DNA of 9,553 bases, taken from NCBI GenBank assembly GCA_024653795.1, contig JANLHY010000352.1:1-9553 (forward strand), given 5' to 3'. The notes beneath the pieces were generated by a model. It was not told the DNA's origin, did no database searches, and saw only the letters and a list, made by a program, of their open reading frames with translations. Positions 1 to 6,023 of this stretch are shown piece by piece; position 1 is the first letter of the stretch, and each line of letters begins with the position of its first letter. The translations under genes and the position numbers were made by a program. This DNA is from Candidatus Brocadiaceae bacterium (lineage in GTDB: Bacteria > Planctomycetota > Brocadiia > Brocadiales > Brocadiaceae).

Positions 1-298
1 ATTCACGGGGACGACGCAACTCAATTTTATCCAACTGCACCCGAACGGTCTCACAAGCCAGTATAGGCAATTCTTCCTGGTCATCAGGAAACAGTGCGAG
101 TTGTTTTGACTTGGAATCTTCACCCGAAAACGCCTCTACCGTCCGAACCCATCCTGCCCTTTGATTGTCGTTGAGTTCCCCCAAGTAAAGCACCTGCCTC
201 TGAACCACGCCCCCTCCGACCACTCGACGGTTCTCCACCACGCTCCAATACCGGTGCGCTTTTCCATCTTTCGTCCGTGATTTTGCTCGTAAAAACAT
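1..298 (-). CDS. IS4/IS1634-type transposase, N-terminal part (runs off left edge)
   Basis: The frame is open from an ATG at 298 to the window edge (99 codons, no stop). It begins MFLRAKSRTKDGKAHRYWSV and continues with VVQRQVLYLGELNDNQ and QLALFPDDQEELP. This pattern (basic start, YWSVVEnrR, VVQRqVLYLGElNdxQ, then a QLaLFP segment) is how many IS4/IS1634-group DDE transposases begin; the family name is from memory of such proteins. The catalytic DDE core lies outside the window. There is no clear Shine-Dalgarno upstream of the ATG. A promoter-like pair (TTGACG, 17 bp, GAAAAT) lies directly upstream. A separate open frame at 136-333 on the same strand is only a shadow of this gene. I am confident it is a transposase, less so of the exact IS family. 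Confidence 0.8.
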   Translation of the reverse strand, partial: MFLRAKSRTKDGKAHRYWSVVENRRVVGGGVVQRQVLYLGELNDNQRAGWVRTVEAFSGEDSKSKQLALFPDDQEELPILACETVRVQLDKIELRRPRE

Positions 299-303
299 GA
301 AAG

Positions 304-332
304 TATTTTCTCAGTTTTTACGGAACGCGTCA
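304..332 (-). promoter_or_regulatory. Possible promoter of the IS transposase
   Basis: On the minus strand, TTGACG, a 17-bp spacer and GAAAAT lie just before the transposase ATG at 298. The -35 box is good and the -10 box matches 4 of 6. The implied transcript start falls within a few bases of the start codon. This is by eye only. Confidence 0.3.
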
Positions 333-348
333 ATAGGGTAGGTCGGCA

Positions 349-2391
349 CTACAGCCCTTTTTGTTTGAACTCTCGTAGCAGATTTTGAATGAAATCACCT
401 TCGCGCGTCTCGGTATAGTAATAAAAGACCTCTTCCGTACTTGTGAATACCCATACAAACGCCCCTTCCCCCTTAATACTAACCTTGGTTTCGTCAACAT
501 GAATCAACTTTTCGCGGATTATTTTACCGATGAGTCCTTCGTACGTTTTCTTATAAAAATTGGCACAATCTGACTTTTGAGCGTGAGTTCCCCCATACCC
601 TAAGTATAAACCAAATAACTTCTCTATGCTTTTTACTACGATAATTTGTGGAATATGTAACTCTATAATTTGGTAAATAATGTATGCTGTCAACTCAGAA
701 CCGTATTTGCTTCTCGTACACTTTTTTTTAGAGAAAAACGTAGTTTTGCACATTAAACAAAAATAACGGTGAAAATCGTACTTAACAATCCATCGCTTTA
801 TGCTTGTCCGACCAAATTTGAGATCATAAATTATCCTATTATGTCTCGAATGTTTGAAAAATTTGATGGATTTGCACTTAGGACAACAGGTTGGCGGCAG
901 ACATTGAACGGTCTGATTTACACGCGAAGCTTTGTTCCGCAGTTTGGTACTTTTTTTGGAAACACGTTTTAATTTGGGTTTGGATCTAAAATATATTTTT
1001 TCTCGCTGATAGTCCCAATAAGCGGACTTATTGATATACTCCAGTTCCAATATTGAAAATTTGTTTCTTCCGTAATGATAGGGGCTTTCACGTTTTAGCG
1101 TTTCTGTATATACGATCTCGTTCTTTTTCGATTTTGCTTCCTCTGTCTCTCTTTGACACAATTGGGATACGGCGTTAGAAACTCTTTCTAATGCTTCACA
1201 ATCCTCAGTATTGTAAGTAAGAAGTTTATGTTTTAGGCCAGGTTCTCTGGAAAACTCCCATTTTGATCTCCAGACGAGAGCACTTGATCCAGATGCGTTT
1301 GTATCTGACCATCGAAAACCTAGGTATCGTGCTATGTCTTTGAGACCGTTTGAGTAAGTCGGGAAGTAGATATGAGCGTAAATAACTGACAAAATATTCA
1401 CACATTCCGCAATAAGCCGATCAAGAAGAATGGAATCCTCAATAGCTTCCGGGTAACGGGCTTTCATCCGTTTTAAGAATAATGTCTCGTAGCTTCCGTA
1501 ATGAATCAAACGAGGGTTTTCAACCTTCGATATTGTTTGAAGAAAACGAACCCAAATTTCCTTTTCCTCAGACAAGTCATTTGCCCAGAATGAATGCTGA
1601 ACATAAGAGTCAACAGCTTGAATCCGCAGGCCAATCAGATAATATAAATCCCTGTCGGGGACACCTTCTACATCTATGTAGACCGGGGTCTGGCCTGTGT
1701 CCAGTTCCTGTTTCCCTGCGACATGTATCTTTTGCTCCCGAATGGCAAGCGCTTTTAGGGAAGCATAGTATTTGTTCGGTTTGGAAAGTGATCGCTTTGA
1801 ACGCCTCCTAGGGCGGAAAGTGAAAGAGAGTTGGGTTATGGTGAAAAGCCCTCTACTATGGAGTTTGCATCTTTCCTTTTCCGTCATGCCTGAAAGAAGG
1901 GTAAGTTCATCCTTTTGTATGGCTGATTGATGGCATTGCAGTTGAAACTCACATTCGGCACAATGCTTATTCAAAATTAGCTGTGGCTGAGTAGGAGTTG
2001 CTTGCTGGGCTGTGATTTTCTCCTTTGGTATGAACCGAATGGGAATATAATAATTATGTTTGGTATTGCCCGGAGAAGGCAATCTCTCTAAGGCCTGTAT
2101 ATGTGATTGAACTCTTTGTGCTTGGACTACACAATTAATCACAATACGATACTTCTTATTTTCGATTTCTTGCGGAGATGGCGTACCTACAAAGCATTCA
2201 TCTTGTCGGAAATTAGAGAGCAACCGCTGGCTGCATTTCTGCTGAAAATCTTCGGCAAGAAATCTTTCCCAATCGCCAAACTCAGGTTGAAGGCCAACAG
2301 TACCTGAAATTCTAAGGTAGCACTTGGTTTTGCACTTCAGAAATGTTTTGAAAATTTCCTCAGTGATCTGCATAAGGTAATTATAATCCAT
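349..2391 (-). CDS. TM0106-type RecB-like/RNase H-like nuclease fused to a truncated DDE transposase
   Basis: This 680-residue protein has two parts. Residues 1-420 look like the TM0106 RecB-like nuclease family. Cys20 (FLKCKTKCYLR) plus Cys144, Cys147 and Cys153 resemble the split Fe-S cysteines of Cas4/AddB. An RNase H-like exonuclease domain follows, with VYIDVEG (Asp240, Glu242), LIHYGSYE (296-302), LKDIARYLGF (350-359) and YNTEDCEAL (Asp397). Residues 500-680 are transposase-like: a zinc ribbon (Cys503, Cys506, Cys545, Cys548), then LIHVDETKV with the probable first catalytic Asp633. The protein ends LREFKQKGL at a stop that seems to come from the adjacent IS end. The second Asp (normally in a VSDFYxAYDS-like segment) and the catalytic Glu are missing, so it should be dead as a transposase. 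The PD-(D/E)xK part also looks degenerate: SHIQALER has Gln99 where I would expect Asp. The start at 2391 has a stop four codons upstream; Met7 (2373) is an alternative. Neither has a clear ribosome site. Confidence 0.75.
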   Translation of the reverse strand: MDYNYLMQITEEIFKTFLKCKTKCYLRISGTVGLQPEFGDWERFLAEDFQQKCSQRLLSNFRQDECFVGTPSPQEIENKKYRIVINCVVQAQRVQSHIQALERLPSPGNTKHNYYIPIRFIPKEKITAQQATPTQPQLILNKHCAECEFQLQCHQSAIQKDELTLLSGMTEKERCKLHSRGLFTITQLSFTFRPRRRSKRSLSKPNKYYASLKALAIREQKIHVAGKQELDTGQTPVYIDVEGVPDRDLYYLIGLRIQAVDSYVQHSFWANDLSEEKEIWVRFLQTISKVENPRLIHYGSYETLFLKRMKARYPEAIEDSILLDRLIAECVNILSVIYAHIYFPTYSNGLKDIARYLGFRWSDTNASGSSALVWRSKWEFSREPGLKHKLLTYNTEDCEALERVSNAVSQLCQRETEEAKSKKNEIVYTETLKRESPYHYGRNKFSILELEYINKSAYWDYQREKIYFRSKPKLKRVSKKSTKLRNKASRVNQTVQCLPPTCCPKCKSIKFFKHSRHNRIIYDLKFGRTSIKRWIVKYDFHRYFCLMCKTTFFSKKKCTRSKYGSELTAYIIYQIIELHIPQIIVVKSIEKLFGLYLGYGGTHAQKSDCANFYKKTYEGLIGKIIREKLIHVDETKVSIKGEGAFVWVFTSTEEVFYYYTETREGDFIQNLLREFKQKGL

Positions 2392-2535
2392 GCAGGTGCT
2401 GGATCAAAATGATGTCCAACCCTCATTTTTATTTTTATTCTACTACTCCATCATAATATTTTGTAGCATAACAGATGTTATGCAGAATAGGTAGGGTTAT
2501 GCTGAAAATCATGAGGTGTTTTCTTCATAAAAAGA
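2392..2535. other. Gap between the nuclease-transposase gene and the Ig-like remnant
   Basis: This is an AT-rich 144-bp gap without a gene. It contains the GCATAAC repeats listed separately and probably includes the upstream end of the mobile element that carries the nuclease-transposase gene. I see no convincing terminator. Confidence 0.4.
2466..2502. repeat. Three GCATAAC repeats, two forming a palindrome
   Basis: GCATAAC (2466-2472) and GTTATGC (2477-2483) form a perfect 7-bp inverted repeat around AGAT. A third copy, GTTATGC, sits at 2496-2502. The cluster lies about 75 to 110 bp upstream of the nuclease-transposase start. Repeated short sites near the end of a mobile element often bind the transposase, but an operator is equally possible. 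Confidence 0.5.
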
Positions 2536-3168
2536 TTACTTTTTAACTGTCACAGCTATTATCTTCGTTTGACCTGCCGCTTGGAATGTGACCCTTGCTT
2601 TGCCAACCTTCTTCTTTGCGGTAATGGTAAATGTTGCCTGCCCATTTTCGTTGGTTGACTGACTTGTTGGAGACACAGATATACGTTTCTTTCCGGACGC
2701 ACCAATTGTTGCCGTAACCGTTTCACCTTCTGCCTGGCAATTGCCGTCACCTGTTACCGTCACTGTTAGATTGCCGCTCATTTTCCTGTTTAGTGTCAGC
2801 GTGCTTGGAGATACCGCTAAAGAACTTGCTTCGCACACAGGAGTTGCTGTTGGTATAGGCGTTGGTGTTGCTGTCGGTGTGCTTGTCGGTGTTACTGACG
2901 TTGTAATCGTTGGCGTAGGTGTTGGTATGTCGGTTATGGCAAAACTTGAAAGTTGGACGCTGGATGAGCCATCATAGCCGACATACAGGGTGTCATTGAC
3001 GATAACGCTGTGAGGCCGTGTCCATGTACCATCTACGACTTGAGTATTAGAAAGTGGGTTCCAATCTGAATCATAGGTGGCGCGGTAAAGAAGGCCGCCG
3101 GTGTCGCCACTTCCACGTCCGTAGTGGATAATAAATTCCTGATTTAATGAAGAAGTTTTTATCCTATA
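2536..3168 (-). pseudogene. 3' remnant of a secreted protein with Thr/Pro linker and Ig-like domain
   Basis: The minus-strand frame is open for 210 codons from just after a stop at 3171-3169 to TAA at 2538-2536. It has no ATG or TTG, and its only GTG is at 2838, inside the linker-domain boundary, so the 5' end is lost. The order is: a piece with GDTGGLLYRATYDSD and SVIVNDTLYVGYDGSS, reminiscent of a beta-propeller-type repeat; a Thr/Pro linker of about 30 residues (2839-2928); and a final domain of about 100 residues with SSLAVSPSTLTL, GETVTATI and NGQATFTITAKKK, typical of bacterial Ig-like (Big_1-like) folds. The final domain has two Cys that could pair. The parent was probably an exported or cell-surface protein; the signal peptide is not here. 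The upstream end abuts the stop of the AAA ATPase gene (overlap 3164-3168), which marks a rearrangement junction. Translation from GTG 2838 would give only the Ig-like domain. Confidence 0.7.
2839..2928 (-). repeat. Thr/Pro-coding low-complexity tract
   Basis: A run of imperfect ACACCN/ACGCCN-like codons encodes alternating Thr and Pro with a few Ser, Ala and Ile. On the plus strand it reads as GGTGTTG-like repeats and produces a false Val/Gly-rich open frame. It is a flexible surface-protein linker and a site prone to slippage. Confidence 0.7.
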
Positions 3169-4315
3169 TTAGATAATGCTCTTTAAGAGCCTTAATTAAA
3201 TCTTTTACATTTACAAATCTTACTGTAAGGCCATTATATTTGCGAAAGAGTGAACGGTCAACATCATTTGTAACAACAAAGTTTTCCCCAACCGGATATT
3301 GTCTTCTGAAAGAAATCATGTTTTGTGCGTCAAATTCAAATTGGGTTAGCTTACATTCAACTGCGATTGGGGCATTTTTTTGGAACGATAACACAAAATC
3401 TATCTCGTGATTTCGCTTATCACGCCAATACTGTACTTTGCGTGTTTGCAGGTTTGACTGTATTTCATTGAGTACGAGGTGTTCCCACAAATAACCCTTG
3501 TCTTCCTGCCGTAACTCAGACCATCCGTGATAATAACAAACAAATCCTGTATCAAAGGCATACACCTTTGGCGCTGAAATAATTTCTGTAGAACGGCGGG
3601 TGCTATAAGGTCTGATAACATGGACTACATATGTTGCTTCCAGGACAGATAGATAGTTAGAAATAGTTGTTCTGCTTACCTCGCAGGGACGCGCAAATCT
3701 ATTTGCCTCAAATATCCCTCCGCTCTGGACAAAAAGCATCTCAGCAAATTTCATAAAGGAATAGCGTCTTTCTAACCTGAAAAGCTCCTGGATATCTTTT
3801 GCCCAGTATGCATCCATCCACTCCTGGAAATCGCGTTCAGGTATTTTTTGGGAAAGAAAGAATGGCGGAAGCCCTCCATGCAGGAAACGATGTGTAATAT
3901 CTGTTTTGCCGAAATCTGAAAGGTCTTTTATGGTCATGGGTGTCAACCACAATTCTACCTTGCGCCCTGTCAGCGTGTCACGAAACTTTGTTGACGCACC
4001 AAGCGTTGATGAGCCAGTAGCAAGTATTTTTACGTCAGGATAATGATCTGCTGCAATCTTGAGTATTTCCGAGGGATTATTCAGACGATGAATTTCGTCC
4101 AATGCCACAGTGCAGCCATGTAAGGTATCCAGGAAAGACTGCGGATCTTCCATGAGCTTTCTCACCCTGGGAAGTTCGCAGTCAAAGTATTCAATTTTCT
4201 GGAGGCTCTGACACAAAAAGGTCTTACCAGCGCGGCGTACACCAGAGAGCCACACAACGGAACGTTCTTTCCAGGCGTTTTGTATCTTTTCTATCCAGAA
4301 TTTTCTTAAAACCAT
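3164..4315 (-). CDS. AAA ATPase with DUF4143-type C-terminal domain
   Basis: Starting at ATG 4315, the protein has 383 residues. The N-terminal AAA_14-type P-loop domain has Walker A GVRRAGKT (25-32), Walker B CTVALDE (68-74) and a sensor-like ILATGSS (97-103). A winged-helix-like middle follows, with CEVSRTTISNYLSVLEATYV. The C-terminal part fits DUF4143: KVYAFDTGF, then HEIDFVL and VECKL, a D-ExK pattern like a PD-(D/E)xK nuclease fold. Length and order match complete family members, so the gene looks intact. Family role is poorly known; such ATPases are common, often multi-copy, and usually stand alone in accessory regions. A GTG at 4333 in the same frame would add MLYYLR; ATG 4315 is preferred because MVLRKFWIEKI is a more typical start. 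Neither start has a clear Shine-Dalgarno. Its 3' end touches the broken Ig-like gene. Confidence 0.85.
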   Translation of the reverse strand: MVLRKFWIEKIQNAWKERSVVWLSGVRRAGKTFLCQSLQKIEYFDCELPRVRKLMEDPQSFLDTLHGCTVALDEIHRLNNPSEILKIAADHYPDVKILATGSSTLGASTKFRDTLTGRKVELWLTPMTIKDLSDFGKTDITHRFLHGGLPPFFLSQKIPERDFQEWMDAYWAKDIQELFRLERRYSFMKFAEMLFVQSGGIFEANRFARPCEVSRTTISNYLSVLEATYVVHVIRPYSTRRSTEIISAPKVYAFDTGFVCYYHGWSELRQEDKGYLWEHLVLNEIQSNLQTRKVQYWRDKRNHEIDFVLSFQKNAPIAVECKLTQFEFDAQNMISFRRQYPVGENFVVTNDVDRSLFRKYNGLTVRFVNVKDLIKALKEHYLI

Positions 4316-4323
4316 ACGCAGGT

Positions 4324-4352
4324 AATATAACACTTAGTGCTACTAAATGCAA
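4324..4352 (-). promoter_or_regulatory. Possible promoter of the AAA ATPase gene
   Basis: On the minus strand, TTGCAT (4352-4347), 17 bp, then TATATT (4329-4324). The -10 box is 5 of 6 but the -35 box is weak. The implied start of transcription is almost at ATG 4315, which would mean a leaderless message. It overlaps the right half of the CTAAATGCA palindrome, so a regulator bound there could block it. Confidence 0.3.
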
Positions 4353-4368
4353 GTATATATGCATTTAG
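4343..4368. repeat. Perfect 9-bp inverted repeat upstream of the AAA ATPase gene
   Basis: CTAAATGCA (4343-4351) and TGCATTTAG (4360-4368) flank the 8-bp AT-rich spacer AGTATATA. The dyad lies 28 to 53 bp upstream of ATG 4315. It could be an operator, but it also overlaps the decayed integrase fragment, so a chance origin is possible. Confidence 0.5.
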
Positions 4369-4479
4369 AACATGGGAAATTGTTTGATCCTGTTGCATAT
4401 GTCCCTTCACACCTCTCATGCTGTAGAGTTTTGCCAGAATCACGTCACGTATCTGATCGAGTAAATCAGGGTTAGACAT
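4365..4479 (-). pseudogene. Decayed N-terminal fragment of an integron-type tyrosine recombinase
   Basis: From ATG 4479 the minus strand reads MSNPDLLDQIRDVILAKLYS. This resembles the start of integron integrases and related recombinases (PKLLDQVRDxIRxKHYSIRTExAY), the SAM-like core-binding domain. Similarity stops in this frame after about codon 22. It returns in another frame at 4391-4368 as RIKQFPMF, where the family has WIKRFILF, and a stop follows at once (4367-4365). The catalytic domain is absent. The original frame stays open to a TAA at 4308-4306 (57 codons) and overlaps the AAA ATPase start, so an annotation program may call a small hypothetical protein there. I read it as a fossil with at least one frameshift. 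The family match is by eye from memory over a short stretch. Confidence 0.5.
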
Positions 4480-4572
4480 ATGTTTCGATTTTGACTTTGA
4501 ACGAATAAAATATCTTTATTTCAGGATTATGGGAGACGCCTTCCTCAGGCAAATGTGAAAGTGAGATGATTT

Positions 4573-5070
4573 TCATATTCTGGATAAAACAAAATCAACA
4601 ATATTGGAAACTTTGTTGTCAACGTGAAAAAATGGGATATCGATTTCGGGATTTTTGTCACCGACAACGGCTATTAGGTTTTTATCGGCTTTGCATACCA
4701 ATTCAGTACTGATTTCTGAACGAAATACCTCAATCTTTGAGATGGATTCGGTCTTGTAACCTTCGACAACGATAATATCCACGTCCTGCAAATAGGTATT
4801 TATAATCTCCGTTAGGGGGAGTTCTTTCGGTGACTGTCGCATGATGCCTATCATATTTTGGGAAGCCACAACTACGGCATCGGCTCCGGCATGTGTGTGT
4901 AACCAGCTATCTTTGCCTTCAGTATCCAGTTCAAAATGATGATGGCTGTGTTTGATGGTGGCGACTTTATAACCCCTGGATTTTAGTTCTTTCACGAGCT
5001 TTACAATGAGGGTGGTCTTGCCGCTGTTAGACCTGCCCACAATGGATATTACCGGCACTTTGAATTTCAT
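4573..5070 (-). CDS. mobB: Molybdopterin-guanine dinucleotide biosynthesis adaptor protein MobB
   Basis: This 165-residue cytoplasmic P-loop protein is of normal length for MobB. It has Walker A GRSNSGKT (12-19), the family motif IKHSHHHFELDTEGKDSW (39-56) followed by HTHAGAD, and a Walker-B-like DIIVVEGYK (98-106). MobB binds GTP and helps MobA attach GMP to molybdopterin to give the guanine dinucleotide cofactor used by DMSO-reductase-family enzymes. No mobA is in the window. It is transcribed away from the ferredoxin gene, with 294 bp between the two. A TATAAT (5085-5080) lies just upstream of ATG 5070; no Shine-Dalgarno is seen, so the message may be leaderless or nearly so. Confidence 0.9.
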   Translation of the reverse strand: MKFKVPVISIVGRSNSGKTTLIVKLVKELKSRGYKVATIKHSHHHFELDTEGKDSWLHTHAGADAVVVASQNMIGIMRQSPKELPLTEIINTYLQDVDIIVVEGYKTESISKIEVFRSEISTELVCKADKNLIAVVGDKNPEIDIPFFHVDNKVSNIVDFVLSRI

Positions 5071-5171
5071 AACGTATAAATTATAAAAAATGGATTACAA
5101 AAACAAACTAAATTTAATTGTATAGGAATTTTCATTTTATTTATGCGTGTTACAGGGTGGCATGGATTATT

Positions 5172-5275
5172 CCCCTCTTGGGAGGGGTTAGGGGTGGGTT
5201 CCTTGGGCGTGAAATCTCAGTGAATATTTCACGAATTACCGCCTTACCCACCCCTAAATCCCCTCCCAAGAGGGG
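5172..5275. repeat. Nested inverted-repeat (MITE- or cruciform-like) element
   Basis: The outer arms are 5172-5198 and 5247-5275. They are complementary over 27 positions except for a 2-base insertion (AT) in the right arm. Each arm is itself a small hairpin: CCCCTCTTGGGAGGGG on the left and CCCCTCCCAAGAGGGG on the right. The centre holds a second dyad, CGTGAAAT (5209-5216) and ATTTCACG (5226-5233). The result can fold as one long stem or as a cross. Repeats of this look, translating to NPPLTPPKRG-like peptides, are scattered in many bacterial genomes. No target duplication is evident. It lies between two divergent genes, so it is not simply a terminator. Confidence 0.75.
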
Positions 5276-5276
5276 A

Positions 5277-5306
5277 CTTTCTAACTTGTAATGCTTTTGT
5301 AGAAAG
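5277..5306. repeat. Small inverted repeat next to the cruciform element
   Basis: CTTTCTA (5277-5283) and TAGAAAG (5300-5306) form a perfect 7-bp dyad with a 16-base spacer, immediately to the right of the larger repeat and about 20 bp before the -35 box of the ferredoxin promoter. It may be an operator, or chance. Confidence 0.3.
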
Positions 5307-5325
5307 GAGTAGTCGTGATTTAGTC

Positions 5326-5354
5326 TTGACAACCTATTTTTGTTGAAGTAGACT
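5326..5354 (+). promoter_or_regulatory. Probable promoter of the ferredoxin gene
   Basis: TTGACA (5326-5331) is a perfect -35 box. It is followed by 17 bp and TAGACT (5349-5354), a 4 of 6 match to the -10 box. Transcription would start about 5361, only a few bases before ATG 5365, and no Shine-Dalgarno precedes that ATG, in line with a short or leaderless message. Confidence 0.45.
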
Positions 5355-5364
5355 TAGTTTCACT

Positions 5365-5952
5365 ATGGATAATACGGAAAAGATAGTAGATAGACGGCAG
5401 CTTTTTAAAGATTTGTTTTCCTTTGTAGGCAACAAGGTTGCGGATTATGCCAGTAAAAAGGTTGATCGTGTAATGCCGAAGGGCGACTATTTGCGTCCTC
5501 CGGGTGCGATTGAAGAGACGGAATTCCTTTCCCTGTGTACCCGTTGTGATGAGTGCATCAAGGCATGTCCTGCGAAGGCTATCAAGAGGTCAAATGGGCT
5601 GATGGACGTGGCGATAGGTACGCCTATTATTGTACCGAAGGAAAATCCATGCGTTTTGTGTAATGGGTTGTTGTGCATCGCAGCTTGTAAAGAAGGGGCG
5701 TTGAAACCCGTTGAACATGTGAATAAGGTCAAAATGGGTGTTGCAGAGATTGATCAGTCGCGATGTTTGGCGTGGGGAGGGCAGGATTGTCAGCTTTGTT
5801 TTATAAAATGTCCGTTACAAGGTGATGCACTATATCAGGAAGACGGCAAACCAGTGATTAATGAGGATAAGTGTGTGGGTTGCGGGGTTTGCGAATATGC
5901 CTGTAATACCATAAATAATATGTGCGCTATTAAGATTGTGGCAGAAAGATAA
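5365..5952 (+). CDS. Four-cluster [4Fe-4S] ferredoxin, MauM/NapG type
   Basis: This 195-residue protein has 16 cysteines arranged for four [4Fe-4S] clusters: Cys58/61/64/68 (CTRCDECIKACP), Cys96/99/104/108 (CVLCNGLLCIAAC), Cys134/142/145/149 (ending CQLCFIKCP) and Cys170/173/176/180 (CVGCGVCEYAC). The RPPGAIEETEFLSLCTRC and GTPIIVPKENPC segments match the MauM/NapG ferredoxin family, which passes electrons between quinol-linked and periplasmic partners in Nap-type systems. The N-terminus has DRRQLFKDLFSF, which recalls a twin-arginine start, but no hydrophobic stretch follows, so export is doubtful and a NapF-like cytoplasmic role is possible. It is followed after 71 bp by the NBP35-like ATPase gene on the same strand. 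The start at 5365 keeps the RR motif; the next Met is residue 37. No nitrate reductase gene is nearby, so I give no nap symbol. Confidence 0.8.
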   Translation: MDNTEKIVDRRQLFKDLFSFVGNKVADYASKKVDRVMPKGDYLRPPGAIEETEFLSLCTRCDECIKACPAKAIKRSNGLMDVAIGTPIIVPKENPCVLCNGLLCIAACKEGALKPVEHVNKVKMGVAEIDQSRCLAWGGQDCQLCFIKCPLQGDALYQEDGKPVINEDKCVGCGVCEYACNTINNMCAIKIVAER

Positions 5953-5975
5953 ATTTACGTTCAGAATCTAATGTA

Positions 5976-6004
5976 TTGTTTTAGTGGTATATAGTGAGTA
6001 TATA
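5976..6004 (+). promoter_or_regulatory. Possible promoter of the NBP35-like gene
   Basis: TTGTTT (5976-5981), a 17-bp spacer and TATATA (5999-6004) lie in the 71-bp gap before the next gene. Transcription would begin near 6011. The gene could therefore have its own promoter besides read-through from the ferredoxin gene. Confidence 0.3.
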
Positions 6005-6010
6005 AGTTTA

Positions 6011-6018
6011 AAAGGGGG
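6011..6018 (+). promoter_or_regulatory. Shine-Dalgarno site of the NBP35-like gene
   Basis: AAAGGGGG ends five bases before ATG 6024. It is the clearest ribosome binding site in the window together with that of the sensor gene, and it fixes the start. Confidence 0.6.
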
Positions 6019-6023
6019 ATGTA

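Larger units (their letters stand above)
1..354 (-). mobile_element. Partial insertion sequence, one terminus near 350
   Basis: This is the end of the IS that carries the transposase at the left edge. The non-coding stretch from 299 to about 354 would be its upstream terminus. The terminus probably starts near CTGTAGTGCCGACCTACCC (354 down to 336, minus strand), because the neighbouring DDE gene loses homology exactly there and takes its stop codon TAG (351-349) from this sequence. The other terminus and any target duplication are outside the window, so the boundary is inferred and could be off by several bases. Confidence 0.5.

Noticed and set aside
136..333. 65-codon minus-strand frame
   Set aside because: It is an out-of-frame shadow of the transposase start; the correct frame begins at 298 and shows clear transposase features.
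2466..2502. CRISPR-like repeats
   Set aside because: Copies are only 7 bp, differ in orientation and lack regular spacers; no cas genes are nearby despite the Cas4-like cysteines in the fusion protein.
2741..2977. Plus-strand Val/Gly-rich frame that looks like a membrane protein
   Set aside because: It is the antisense reading of the Thr/Pro linker and Ig-like domain of the minus-strand gene.
5172..5275. Two-way terminator
   Set aside because: The flanking genes point away from it, so no transcript needs to end there; no T-run follows the stems.
5150..5332. Minus-strand open frame with NPPLTPPKRG
   Set aside because: This peptide is the translation of the inverted-repeat element and is a well-known false call; there is no ribosome site and the frame has no other content.
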